A stretch of DNA of 64,000 nucleotides, from assembly GCA_023432465.1 (NCBI GenBank), contig JAEYUO010000095.1, forward strand, positions 1 through 64,000, in the 5' to 3' direction. Origin of the DNA: Planctomycetota bacterium. Lineage in GTDB: Bacteria > Planctomycetota > Phycisphaerae > Phycisphaerales > UBA1924. Both the position numbers and the translations under genes were made by a program. Under the pieces are notes generated by a model, which did not search any database, was not told where the DNA came from, and saw only the letters and a program-made list of their open reading frames with translations. This document shows positions 42,701 through 51,048 of the stretch, piece by piece (positions within the stretch are counted from its first letter, which is position 1; each line of letters starts with the position of its first letter).

Positions 42701-45106
42701 GGGGCCGGCGGCACGGGTGAACTGCGATGGCTTGAGGCGAATGACGAGGGCGGGATTCGTTTGAATATCAGCGAGCTCTGTGTCCGCCGGCCATCGCGAC
42801 TCTTCTTCAGCGCGGCGACCGGACTGGTCTATCCCCGTTCAGTCCTTGGCCAAGCGCTATTGCAGGGTGTCCGAGATCTTCAGCCCGTGATGTTCGACGA
42901 GGCTATTGCCACGCCGCGGCTGGCACGGCGGCGGCATGAACTGCTCGGGGTTGTAGCGCCGCGGACGGATCTCTTTGCTATGGGCCTCTGGGGTGAGGAA
43001 CACTCCGCGCAGCTCTCCCCACAGGAGAACCTCCGACTGCAGAACCTCTTTCGGGCGGGAGCCCGGAATGTCCTGAGTTCGACGACGACGCTCGAGCTGG
43101 GCATCGATATCGGTGGTCTCGCCGGAGTGTTGTTGACGGATGTGCCGCCGGGCGTCGCCAACTACTTGCAGCGCGCCGGACGGGCTGGCCGGCGCACAGA
43201 CGGATCATCTATCGTGGTCACGTTCGCTCGCCCGCGTCCCTTTGACCGAGAGGTGTTCCAGCGCTTTGACCGGTACTTGTCAAAGGCACCGCCTACGCCC
43301 AATGTGTTCCTTGATCGTCAACGCATCGCGGTCCGGCATGCGCACGCGTTTCTCTTGGGCGAGTTCTTCCGCGCGGTGTACCCATCCAACACCCATGTCG
43401 GTGCGATGACCGCATACCGCCTGATGGGTGAGTTCTGCGGCGTGCCTGCGACCAGAAATTGGGACACGAAGTCCGACCTCGTGCGGCCGGATGCAGTTCC
43501 CGCCCGACCGGCGATTCCGCTGACGCCCAGACCCACCTGGTATCCAGATGCTGCTGATCCTGCACCCCTTCGTGGAGTCTTCCAGCATTTTCTGGAGCAC
43601 TTGGCGCTCGATCCGAACCACCGGACCAGAACTGTGTTGCTCTCGCTTCTCGCCGGCACTCCGCTCGAACCGGCGCTTGGAACGCCTGGGTCGGACGCGA
43701 TGTCGGAGTTCATCCGAGGTGCGGGCCAGCGTCTTGACGAGGCCGACGCCGACTGGCGTGCTCTTTACGGCGAGATGTATGACTCCTGGCAACGCATCGA
43801 TGCACGCGACTCCAGCGCTGCCGGGCTCTCCAACGCACTCCACCGCAATCTGGAAGCGATGTACACGACGACCACGATCGAGGCCCTCGCGGACGGCCAG
43901 TACCTACCGCGCTACGGGTTTCCTGTCGGTCTGCAGCGTCTCGCGGTCTGGGCCCCGGACGCTAAGCGTCCGCAGAGTGTGCGAGAAGAGGACCGCTATC
44001 GATTGGAGCGAAGTGGCATGCTCGCACTCCGGGAGTATGCGCCCGGAGCCACGCTCGTGGTCGGTGGCAATGTCGTTCGGTGCAGGGGGCTAATGAAACA
44101 CTGGACCGGAGTCGATAAGCCTGAAACGCTGGGGCTCCGCGGCCGCGGCCTGATCGGACCTCAAGGACGATTTGTCTATCGCATCGGCGAAGGGGACCTT
44201 CCGGATGCGTTTCCGTCGTCGGGCGAATCGACACGCTTTGGCCATCGATTCGACCTTCTCTTCCCTCGCCATGGGTTCTCCACCGCGTGGTGGGACAGAC
44301 CCGCACGTTCGCGCTCTCTGGAAGATCCGGTAGGCAGCGTGCAGATGGCCTCGTCAGCAGTGATCGAGTCAAACGACTGGGACAAGGTGTGGACAGACTT
44401 TGCGGGCGTGAGTGGGCTGGTGGCACGCTACAAGGAGTGCGGGGAGCTATTGGTTTACAACCCGGGAAATCGGGCTGTGGATCCGGAGGGGCGTCCTCGC
44501 TTCACCGGCTTTGCGATCTGCACACGCTGCGGGTTTGCAGAGGTCGAGCGAAAGCCAGACGGTCAGGGTCGCATCGATCTGCCGAGCTCCTTTGACCGCC
44601 ATCGCCCGCTGCGCCGGATGGAGCGAAAGTCCAGTTGCTGGCAGGGCATCGAAGGTGCACCGGTCCTCCGGCACCAGGTGCTCGCGGCGCGGCAAATCAC
44701 CGATGTACTAGTGCTGGAGTTCGGACAACGAACGGCTCCCCCGAATGCGCAAGTTGTCAAGACGGTGGCAGAAGCCCTCCGCTTGGCCGGCGCTCGCTGC
44801 CTCCAGCTCGATCCGCGCGAGCTCGGGGCCAAGTTCCACCCCGTCGCAGACGGGGGATTCGGCATTGTGCTGTTCGACTGCCACCCCGGCGGCGCAGGGC
44901 ATGTGCTCGAACTGGCGAACACTGGCGAGCGGTGGCTATGGCAACACTTGATCGACGTGTTGTTCGTCTCTGACGAGCATGATCAGCGCTGCCGCTCTGG
45001 CTGCCTTGATTGCCTCCGCACCTTTGGCGAACCCGGAGATCTGGACGGAATAGAACTGGATCGACCTGGCACGCTTACTTGGCTGCGGGGCTTGCGCGGG
45101 GGATAG
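39749..45106 (+). CDS. druE: Druantia DruE-like DEAH helicase with DUF1998-like end
   Basis: The 1785-aa protein carries Walker A AGTGAGKT (125-132), MNALVNDQ, the DEAH box (272-275), TSATL (308-312) and a distant helicase C-domain with 'TTTLELGIDIGGL' and 'YLQRAGRAGRR'. A zinc-finger-like set C530/C533/C543/C546 and a C-terminal cluster (CTRC at about 1591-1594; C1748, C1752, C1755) with 'HPGGAGHVLELA' between them fit DUF1998-type endings. Such helicases occur in Druantia (DruE) and DISARM. The size and the single upstream partner favour Druantia. Confidence 0.75.
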   Translation: MSQLDALRLVHSLRERLVEFSIEESYLRDDRLRDIMRRVWSGPPGSGGLLSDVWVEAAFGARTADKAPRTLVELADAGEFARDLVEHLDARGAVPRTRPLYSHQLAAIRAAKAEGDERPAVMVTAGTGAGKTESFLLPILHELWKQRRVAGESGVRCIVLYPMNALVNDQVDRLYSWLRNQNRVTLFHFTSETPEDHAMANRIGVPRWEPCRFRTRRQARGLETADGRKLAPSDRGTVPDVLITNYSMLEYMLCRPQDAVLFGPALRSLVLDEAHLYTGTLAAEISLLLRRVLARCGVPSSRVLQIGTSATLGEGDLAELGSLVFTKPREMVRVVRGEKQRPSFAQAVDAVACGHLASQRAALAALSGHVVPTMQVAGDGEPELKVDHDDCARLAESLSTIAGGATVRAATNECAGRPAVLLHIALTQSPIVHKLGSLLWDEPRLSLLSLADRLWGDRGPESIEATVTLLRLSASARLRAAELPLVPHRLHVLCKSPDGMVLCLNSACSGPAEAKPEGWGALSTGFTDNCPHCGCRTVSLVRCEECGDAAVAGIQTDDFRLRAATPDELAAARDTTDGHTTGVLMFSLQAVPPGVQTHWHVNLDTGELGGAAARTRALAGRTASTACPACSTGETTAFEPIVGPVSLTLSVVTETVLAELPEHPSPDRHNLPARGRRLLAFTDSRQGAARLGPRLTGQHETQVLRAAIARVVGAAGSSAELLQYLEGRIDDLEARLRSAPPQVAAAIRRDLSQARADLSAARDGISVSDLVERLREAPQIKELLDPDTAERHQHSPDHQWCSADWSNNADAVRTTLRRRVCEELAIPLRPHRATSDEAQGLIEILLPRSDLFAIDSSSPFRLTPPFQALERTLSTMPRTLDEGLRRDWRPFVTELVLDLRRNMAATLGEGEEVDEDFARELVGTVAVAGLHLTRAAFVGETERSARLARVAELLRRAGVAEERSLEAAKELLGGVFDLLLLGARGAGGTGELRWLEANDEGGIRLNISELCVRRPSRLFFSAATGLVYPRSVLGQALLQGVRDLQPVMFDEAIATPRLARRRHELLGVVAPRTDLFAMGLWGEEHSAQLSPQENLRLQNLFRAGARNVLSSTTTLELGIDIGGLAGVLLTDVPPGVANYLQRAGRAGRRTDGSSIVVTFARPRPFDREVFQRFDRYLSKAPPTPNVFLDRQRIAVRHAHAFLLGEFFRAVYPSNTHVGAMTAYRLMGEFCGVPATRNWDTKSDLVRPDAVPARPAIPLTPRPTWYPDAADPAPLRGVFQHFLEHLALDPNHRTRTVLLSLLAGTPLEPALGTPGSDAMSEFIRGAGQRLDEADADWRALYGEMYDSWQRIDARDSSAAGLSNALHRNLEAMYTTTTIEALADGQYLPRYGFPVGLQRLAVWAPDAKRPQSVREEDRYRLERSGMLALREYAPGATLVVGGNVVRCRGLMKHWTGVDKPETLGLRGRGLIGPQGRFVYRIGEGDLPDAFPSSGESTRFGHRFDLLFPRHGFSTAWWDRPARSRSLEDPVGSVQMASSAVIESNDWDKVWTDFAGVSGLVARYKECGELLVYNPGNRAVDPEGRPRFTGFAICTRCGFAEVERKPDGQGRIDLPSSFDRHRPLRRMERKSSCWQGIEGAPVLRHQVLAARQITDVLVLEFGQRTAPPNAQVVKTVAEALRLAGARCLQLDPRELGAKFHPVADGGFGIVLFDCHPGGAGHVLELANTGERWLWQHLIDVLFVSDEHDQRCRSGCLDCLRTFGEPGDLDGIELDRPGTLTWLRGLRGG

Positions 45107-45188
45107 CCTGTTCGCGTCAGCACTGGAGCAGAGAGCGCGTATACACACAGCCGTCAGGACGTGGCAGATTCGTAGGAGCCCAAGCAGC

Positions 45189-45950
45189 ATGGCAGACATC
45201 CAACAGTTCAAGGGGTTTGAGCTGCCGACCGCTCACGACGTTCCGATCTGGCGGTACATGTCACTAGAGAAGTTCGAGGCCCTGCTGCAGTCACAGTCTC
45301 TCTACTTCGCAGCCGCGACTCAGTTCGACGATCACTTCGAAGGCGCAATCTCCAAGGTGGACCATCGGGAGCGGCTGGCCAGAACGGCGGCGATCAACCC
45401 CGATCTGGTCAAATACGATCCCGGCGTGAGTTCGGCTTTCAAGCAGTTGCGCCGGCTAACAAAAATCAACTGCTGGCACATGAACGAGCACGAGTCGGAT
45501 GCGATGTGGCGACTCTACACTGCGACAGGGCAGGGAATCGCGGTGCGGAGCACGATCCGGCGGTTGACTGAGTCGCTGTCTGACTACTACGCCGAAAACG
45601 CGAAGATGCCGGAGACCATTTGGTTGGGCGCTGTCCGCTATGTTGACTACAACACCGCGAAGATACCGGATGACCTGATGCTCGGCAGGTTCTTCTGCAA
45701 GCGGCTCAGCTTTGCTCACGAGCGTGAATTGCGAGCGGCTGTGTCACTGCGCATGGCCGAGGAATTCGGGGTGCGCGTGCCGGAGAATGGAATCGAGGTG
45801 CGGGTGTCCCTTGGGAGTTTGGTTGAGGCGGTGTATGTTGCGCCCAAGGCACCACAGTCCGTCGTGGACGCAGTGCGGAAATTGCTGGCCGCGAATGGCC
45901 TCAAAGTGTCCGTTCGGCAGTCGGCACTTGATGACCCCGCGCTCTACTAG
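45189..45950 (+). CDS. DUF2971 family protein
   Basis: The 253-aa protein matches DUF2971: 'IWRYMSLEKFEALLQSQSLYFAAATQFDDHFEG', 'INCWHMNEHESDAMWRLY', 'GIAVRSTIRRL' and 'RLSFAHERELRAA'. DUF2971 proteins are of unknown function but recur in defence islands and abortive-infection loci, often beside helicases. It follows the DruE-like gene by about 80 bp on the same strand, so it may be a cargo accessory. The start is supported by its position after a purine-rich segment. Confidence 0.75.
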   Translation: MADIQQFKGFELPTAHDVPIWRYMSLEKFEALLQSQSLYFAAATQFDDHFEGAISKVDHRERLARTAAINPDLVKYDPGVSSAFKQLRRLTKINCWHMNEHESDAMWRLYTATGQGIAVRSTIRRLTESLSDYYAENAKMPETIWLGAVRYVDYNTAKIPDDLMLGRFFCKRLSFAHERELRAAVSLRMAEEFGVRVPENGIEVRVSLGSLVEAVYVAPKAPQSVVDAVRKLLAANGLKVSVRQSALDDPALY

Positions 45951-46119
45951 AGTGCCTTCAGCTTGAACGCACGACGATTACGGCACAGGTGTGTTTGCAT
46001 CTTGCAGGCGATCATCGTCGCCCAGGAGAATCGCAGCGCGGCGGAGCGGTGTTGTGCATCGGTTCGTGTCGCGACCTCCCGGTTACTCATTCCATAATCA
46101 CCAAAGGGAGCGTGCTCGC

Positions 46120-46167
46120 CCGAGACCCCCTCTGGGACGCTGAAAACGAGGTCTCTGGGGGTCTCGG
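46120..46167. repeat. Inverted repeat
   Basis: CCGAGACCCCC (46120-46130) and GGGGGTCTCGG (46157-46167) are perfect 11-bp arms around a 26-bp spacer. The spacer itself ends in GGTCTCT, another copy of the GTCTCT word. It may be a protein-binding site or a hairpin in a leader transcript. Confidence 0.6.
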
Positions 46168-46535
46168 CGGCTTACCGACGGCCGTTCATGCAGTGGATTG
46201 AACTCCCAGACTTTGTCGCGCCGCCGCTATGTCTAACCGGGTCTCTCTATCGCGTCGGGTTACCGCTACGCGCCCACTATTCCCAAGCCGGTTGCGAAAG
46301 CAGCCGGCTTTGTGGTTTTTGGGCCGGGCCGATGAGAGACACCCCCGCGTGTTGGCCCCTTCGGGCCCCGTTCCCGCGTCCGTGGGGGCGGTGGGCCAAC
46401 GCTCCCCAACCGTGACGCGGTCTCTGGTCTGGACGCCGGGATAACCGGCTCGGCCGCCCGGCGGGCGCGACTTCGCCCGAATCGCCCCGAAGTCTCTGCC
46501 GCTCGCCGAGAGACACCCGCCGCGGTGAAGTCTCT
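46151..46535. repeat. Interspersed GTCTCT/AGAGAC words
   Basis: GTCTCT lies at 46151, 46241, 46420, 46492 and 46530, and AGAGAC at 46335 and 46509. The two AGAGAC copies share the longer context AGAGACACCC. Spacing is irregular, unlike CRISPR. They surround the upstream side of a DUF2924-recombinase cassette and may be its recognition sites. Confidence 0.5.
46285..46320 (+). terminator. Terminator-like hairpin
   Basis: AAGCCGG (46285-46291) pairs with CCGGCTT (46304-46310) and is followed by TGTGGTTTTT. It may end transcription from the defence locus or attenuate the next operon. Confidence 0.55.
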
Positions 46536-46702
46536 GTTCGATCAGGTGAGCGGGTTTGACGGGGTTGATCAACTGCAAGGGCTGCTCGCGACATTGATCC
46601 AATCGATGCGCTGCGGTGAAGCGGGCGCGCACCGTTGGTACGCGGCGTCATAGGTCACCCGTGGCGAGGTCGCGATGCACGCGCGTCGCCTTGGAGCGAC
46701 CC

Positions 46703-46951
46703 ATGCCACGAGCGAGCGACGACAGCCGGCGCAACCCCGAAGCGATGACATCCGAAGAGCGGCAGGACGAGATCTCGCGCATCCTCGCGCGTGGTCTCGT
46801 GCGTGCGGTTCGCATCGAGCGGGACGCCGCATCGCGGGTGTTGCGCGAAGTTGAAGAAGGTGCCGCGACATGCCTTGAACTTCCGAGCGATCCGAGCCTC
46901 ACTGTGGCGACGCGATCCAAATCCCGACCGGCGGGTGAAGGAGACGCGTGA
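46703..46951 (+). CDS. Small protein of DUF2924-recombinase cassette
   Basis: About 82 aa from the ATG after a GGAG. The core 'EERQDEISRILARGLVRAVR' is helical and resembles small proteins found upstream of DUF2924 genes. Stop and next ATG overlap (TGATG), so it is coupled with the DUF2924 gene. Function unknown. Confidence 0.55.
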   Translation: MPRASDDSRRNPEAMTSEERQDEISRILARGLVRAVRIERDAASRVLREVEEGAATCLELPSDPSLTVATRSKSRPAGEGDA

Positions 46952-47505
46952 TGGAGACACCAGCCACAGGAGGCCGCATGAAGCATGCGACGGCAAGACG
47001 AATCGAGGACGAGATCGACTCTCTCAAAGACATGTCCACCAACGAGCTCGTGGAGCGGTTTGTCGAGCTGCACGGCTACCAGACGCGGACCCGCCACCGG
47101 ACGTACCTGATCCGCAAGATCGCCTGGCGGCTTCAGGCCAACGAGGAGGGTGACCTCAGCGAGCGGGCGAGGAAGCGGGCCGCGGAGCTCGCGGACGACG
47201 CTGAGGTTCGGGTGATGGCCCCAAAGACGCTTGTCACGCCGCCACAGACGGGGCGGTCCGCCACGGTGACGCGGGGACTCGACCCGGAGGCGGAGCGTGA
47301 CCCGCGTGTCCCGCCGCCCGGCTCAGCGATCGTCCGCGAATACCAGGGCCGGGCCATCCGGGTGCTGGTGCTCCCCTACGGCGAGGGCTTCGAGTGCGAC
47401 GGCGAACGGTTCAAGACGCTCAGCGGGGTGGCCAAGCACATCACCGGGAGCCACATCAACGGGTTCCGGTTCTTCCGGCTCGGCCAGGACAGGAGCACGC
47501 GATGA
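46951..47505 (+). CDS. DUF2924 domain protein
   Basis: The 184-aa protein fits DUF2924, a family tightly linked with serine recombinases: 'MSTNELVERFVELHG', 'RHRTYLIRKIAWRLQANEEG', 'PPGSAIVREYQGRAIRVLVL' and 'FKTLSGVAKHITGSHINGFRFF'. Its stop overlaps the recombinase ATG (ATGA). It is thought to assist the recombinase, perhaps in DNA binding, but the role is not established. Confidence 0.85.
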   Translation: METPATGGRMKHATARRIEDEIDSLKDMSTNELVERFVELHGYQTRTRHRTYLIRKIAWRLQANEEGDLSERARKRAAELADDAEVRVMAPKTLVTPPQTGRSATVTRGLDPEAERDPRVPPPGSAIVREYQGRAIRVLVLPYGEGFECDGERFKTLSGVAKHITGSHINGFRFFRLGQDRSTR

Positions 47506-48119
47506 AGGTACGCAAGCGCGATCGACCGAAGGAGGCTGCCGCCCCGGGCAGCCGCATGCGGTGTGCCGTGTACACCCGCAAGTCCAGCGACGAGGGGCTC
47601 GACCAGGAGTTCAACTCGCTCGACGCCCAGCGCGAGAGCGCCGAGGCGTTCATCGCCAGCCAGAAGACCGAGGGGTGGGTCTGCCTGCCAGACCGGTACG
47701 ACGATGGTGGCTTCTCCGGCGGCAGCATCGAGCGGCCGGCGCTCGGGCATCTGCTCCGCGATATCGAGGCGGGAAAGATTGACTGCGTCGTGGTCTACAA
47801 AGTTGACCGGCTCAGCCGGTCGCTGATGGACTTCGCCAAGATCATGGAGGCGTTCGACCGCAAGGGCGTGTCGTTCGTCTCGGTGACCCAGCAGTTCAAC
47901 ACGACGAGCTCGATGGGTCGCCTGACGCTGAACATCTTGCTCTCGTTCGCGCAGTTCGAGCGGGAGATCATCGGCGAACGGATCCGGGACAAGATCGCGG
48001 CCCAGAAGCGCAAAGGCAAGTGGGCCGGCGGCGTGCCGGTGCTGGGCTACGACGTGGACCGCTCCGGACCGAGCCCACGGCTGGTGGTGAACGCCCGGGA
48101 GGCGGTGCGGGTCTGCGGC
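47502..48119 (+). pseudogene. Serine recombinase, truncated after catalytic domain
   Basis: About 206 residues of a large serine recombinase remain. The resolvase domain is complete: catalytic Ser28 in YTRKSS, 'EFNSLDAQRESAEAFI', 'YDDGGFSGGSIERPAL', 'VVVYKVDRLSRSL', 'FAQFEREIIGERIRDKIA'. Normal recombinase sequence stops at 'LVVNAREAVRV'. The frame then runs into unrelated sequence and the DNA-binding domains are missing. The break is followed in another frame by a methyltransferase tail, so a deletion joined two genes. It is unlikely to be active. Confidence 0.8.
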
Positions 48120-48446
48120 GGAGAAGGGCAAGTTCGCCGAGGACTACATGCTGCGTTATCTCCTCCCCGCCGAGTCTCGCGACAGCCCATCGCTGGTCAA
48201 TGTAGCGGGGTTTGCGGATCCAACGAAGTACTTCCTTCGCGTTAAGGTGCCCGGGGCGGACGAAAGCCGTTCCTTGCCCGTCGATCTTATCGAGACATTC
48301 AATCTGCTATTGGGCATTCGTGTTTCCCACATCGCAGCGCCGAAGGCATTCCAAGCAGAGTTCGCCCGCGACTCAGAGAAGCGGCTCGCGGTTAAGGGGC
48401 GTATCAAGGAAGTCTCCGACGGTCGATGGTGGTTCCGTACCGTCCG
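48120..48446 (+). pseudogene. DNA methyltransferase, C-terminal fragment
   Basis: In the frame starting GAGAAG the sequence reads EKGKFAEDYMLRYLLPAESR, then 'FADPTKYFLRVKVPG', 'VDLIETFNLLLGIRV' and 'DGRWWFRTV'. This matches the C-terminus of site-specific adenine methyltransferases of restriction systems (type III or related Mod-like). The catalytic domain is absent. It lies directly after the cut recombinase and before a restriction-helicase tail. Confidence 0.7.
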
Positions 48447-49253
48447 ATCCCGACGCTCCAGGCTCCGTCAGCCGACCCGACATCGCGCGAGCGATATCTG
48501 TTCGACCACCGCGTCAGTCTCAACTGGTATCCGCGGGTGAAGGCGGTAAGGGCACGGGGTATCGCCGTCGAGGACGACCACGCCGACTTGAACAGCGCGA
48601 AGCTGACCAAGGAGCATGTCGCACTGCTCGATCTCGATGCGATCTACTTCGAGCTGCTGCGGTTCAAGGCCGAGCGAGGTTGGAACAATCTGAATATCAC
48701 CCGCGGCAGCATCGCGAGTCTTCTCGCCAACACCGAGTGGTACGACCTCCAGATCCCCGCGAGCGAGATGGCGTTCGACTCGTTCGAGCGGGTCCGACTC
48801 TGGCAGGAGATCGCGATCTCCCTGCTGAAGAAGTACTGCGATCGCTACTACACCTTCCGCAAGAGGGAGTGGGAGCTGCCGCATCTCGAATACCAGCTGC
48901 TCTCTCCGGACGACCCGAATTTCGCGGGGTACTCCGACGGTGACGAGGAGCACTTCTACCGGGTGCTCGTCGACCAGTCCCGAGAGGACATTATCGCAGA
49001 CATCGAGCGTCTCAAAGAGGCCATCGAGGCCAAGGTCCGCTTCTGCGAGACCATCAAGGAGATTGAGGAACGGTTGTCGGACGAGGCCGTGACGCTCGAC
49101 TCGTTCATCATCTCGACGACGCCGGCTCCCCTGGTTCGCAACAGGTGGGGCAAGACGGACGAGTGGCTGGCAGCCAGGCACATTTTGTTCCCGGACATCG
49201 ATGCTGATTATCCCGACAGGTTCCTGGCTCCGTTATCAGTCCGGGCCGGATGA
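48426..49253 (+). pseudogene. Restriction-type DEAD/DEAH helicase, C-terminal fragment
   Basis: The 275 residues lack all helicase motifs but match the C-terminus of large DEAD/DEAH restriction subunits: 'SREYLFDHRVSLNWYPRVKA'-like start, 'LTKEHVALLDLDAIYFELLRFKAERGWNNLNI', 'FDSFERVRLWQEIAISLLKKYCDRYYTFRK' and 'PHLEYQLL'. The Mod-like fragment just upstream would be its original partner. An ATG happens to open the frame, so a protein could still be made, but the ATPase is gone. Confidence 0.65.
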
Positions 49254-49256
49254 TCG

Positions 49257-49832
49257 TTGCTTCGGGGTGCCAGCGAAAGATCGTGTACCGATACCGCCAT
49301 TGCCAACACCATCTACGACTTGGTCGGGAACTTCACGTACGCCATCGATGACCATCTGGCTAGGACACGAACTCGCTCCGACCTGAGTGAGATCGCTCAG
49401 CGGGCCGCCGCTCAAAGCCTCACGGTGCTGGGTCAGGAGTATGCGAATACCCTCTTCGGGACAGGGCCGGACGCGGTTCAAGATGCATTGCGTCGACTGT
49501 CCACGCAGTCAGGATTCGCTCGCCTGACCCAAGACTTCTTCGGTCGTGTGGCGAGCGGCTTTCTCATCTATCACTTGAGCAAGGAGCTCTCGAACCATGT
49601 CGGGCCGGGCCGCAGGTTCGCCGACGTGTCCGAGCACAATGCATTCCTATCGGCGATGGAAGCGCATTGTCGAACCGCGTCGTCTGTGCTCAAAGAGTTC
49701 TCGGGAACCTGGTACTCCAAGCACAACTTTCAAGGCGGCATCACACCCCGGAAGAGTGCTGGCTTTGTCCGCCATGCTTTGGAGAAGGTCAGCGCTGCAC
49801 TGACGCATCTCGGAGCGTCTGATGCCTCCTGA
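49257..49832 (+). CDS. Unknown helical protein, possibly truncated
   Basis: The 191-aa frame opens at TTG just after the helicase fragment, so its true N-terminus may be missing. It is helical with 'LAEQYANTLFG'-like and 'FFGRVASGFLIYHLSKELSNHVGPGRRFADVSEHNAF' stretches. Its stop overlaps the QueC-like gene by 11 bp, so the two were an operon. QueC-like defence operons (for example Qat) carry an unnamed partner in this place, but I cannot assign it. Confidence 0.5.
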   Translation: MLRGASERSCTDTAIANTIYDLVGNFTYAIDDHLARTRTRSDLSEIAQRAAAQSLTVLGQEYANTLFGTGPDAVQDALRRLSTQSGFARLTQDFFGRVASGFLIYHLSKELSNHVGPGRRFADVSEHNAFLSAMEAHCRTASSVLKEFSGTWYSKHNFQGGITPRKSAGFVRHALEKVSAALTHLGASDAS

Positions 49833-51048
49833 CCCGCCCAAGCCGCATCTGTTCTTGTGTAACGGCGCACGCCTCTCTACCCGCCGAAAGCTGTGGCGTG
49901 AGCTAAAGGCTACAGAACTCATCACAGATGGTCCTGCAAGCAATGTCGTCATCAAGATCTCAGAGATCGCCAAGTCGTTGACGGCTAATGTGCCGAAGCG
50001 AGCAGCCGATCTCATCGAGATCGCAGCGGCGGTGTATGTCGCTGCTGTCGACTTCTTCGAGAACGGAGTGGTGAGCATCAACCTCCCCCTGGCTGAGCAT
50101 GAGCTCGGTGCACGGGCAACCCGGACGACACATCCCCAGACCTTGGCGTGGTACAGCCAACTTTTGTCGGCAGTGTTCGAGCAGAAGTTCCAGGTTCGCA
50201 ACGAATTCCTGTCGAAGACGAAGCAGGACGTGGTAGAGATCATCAAGCACGCAGGTCAGGGAGAGTTGATCGCTTCCAGCGTAAGTTGCATGCACACTCG
50301 GGAGACGACCAAGGCGAGCCCGCACTGTGGCGTGTGCTCACAGTGCGTATCGCGTCGCTTCGCAACGCTCGGTGTAGACGGCGGAACGTTAGAGCCATCG
50401 AGTCTTTATCGACACGATGTGCTGTCGGAGTCCCGCAAGCAAACCGAGGATCGAATTATCGCCGAGAGATTTCTCGGCTTTGCGCGCGAAATCGCTGCAC
50501 TAGAGGGCTCTGCCGAGTTCGCCCAGCGGTACGCTGCCGAATTGGCTCGAGTCACCAGATTCATACCACTCGCCCCGACCGTGGTTATTGATAGCGTGTT
50601 TGACCTGCATCGTCGGCATGCCGAACAGGTCAACGCAGTGATCATCGAGGCTATGCAGGCGTCAGCCGAAGATCAGTATCACGGAAAGATCGCCGACGGA
50701 TCCATGCTTGCGTTTGGCTTCGGCGCGAGCGGCGGTGATCACAAAGCTGGGCTACCCAAGGCGGCGCAGCCATCAGAAGCTGATGACGGATCACGCCCAT
50801 CCCATCCACTGAGCAAGAACCAGATGCTGCTCCTCACGGTTCTCTCAGAGGCCAAATCGCTGATGAGCCAGGCCGACATGGTTGAGGCTACGGATGCCAA
50901 GGGCCATCGCCTCACGCGCAAGACCATCGGCGGCGAGCTCAAAGAACTTCGGGACCTGGACTTCGTGTGCTATCCCAAGGGCATGCGGTCGGGGGCTGCC
51001 ATTACCCCAGGCGGTCGTTCGTATCTGGCGGAAGCGACGGCACACTAA
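49822..51048 (+). pseudogene. QueC/QatC-like protein lacking the PP-loop
   Basis: The 408-aa frame carries the C-terminal half of a QueC-like (7-cyano-7-deazaguanine synthase) domain: 'FENGVVSINLPLAEHELGARATRTTHP' and a zinc site C156/C169/C172/C175 in 'SCMHTRETTKASPHCGVCSQC'. The expected SGGxDS ATP-binding PP-loop is missing. An N-terminal segment (LWRELKAT through RAADLIEIAAAVYVAA) joins the half-domain directly at about residue 75, consistent with an in-frame deletion. The end is a winged helix ('SKNQMLLLTVLSEAKSLMSQ'). Family members occur in Qat and CBASS-type defence. This one should be inactive as a synthase. Confidence 0.65.

Larger units (their letters stand above)
45951..46702. other. 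Intergenic region between defence locus and DUF2924 cassette
   Basis: No credible gene or tRNA is seen. It holds an 11-bp inverted repeat (46120-46167), a terminator-like hairpin (46285-46320) and seven GTCTCT/AGAGAC words between 46151 and 46535. The density suggests a recombination, partition or operator site for the cassette that starts at 46703. Confidence 0.55.

Noticed and set aside
39749..45106. DISARM (DrmA/DrmB) assignment
   Set aside because: DISARM splits helicase and DUF1998 into separate genes with a PLD protein and methylase; here both are in one 1785-aa protein with a single large partner and no PLD gene.
46060..46260. tRNA gene as attachment site
   Set aside because: A GGATTGAACTCCC stretch resembles a T-arm, but I could not fold acceptor and anticodon arms around it.
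46151..46535. CRISPR array
   Set aside because: The GTCTCT words are 6-10 bp, irregularly spaced and on both strands; no repeat-spacer unit exists anywhere in the window.
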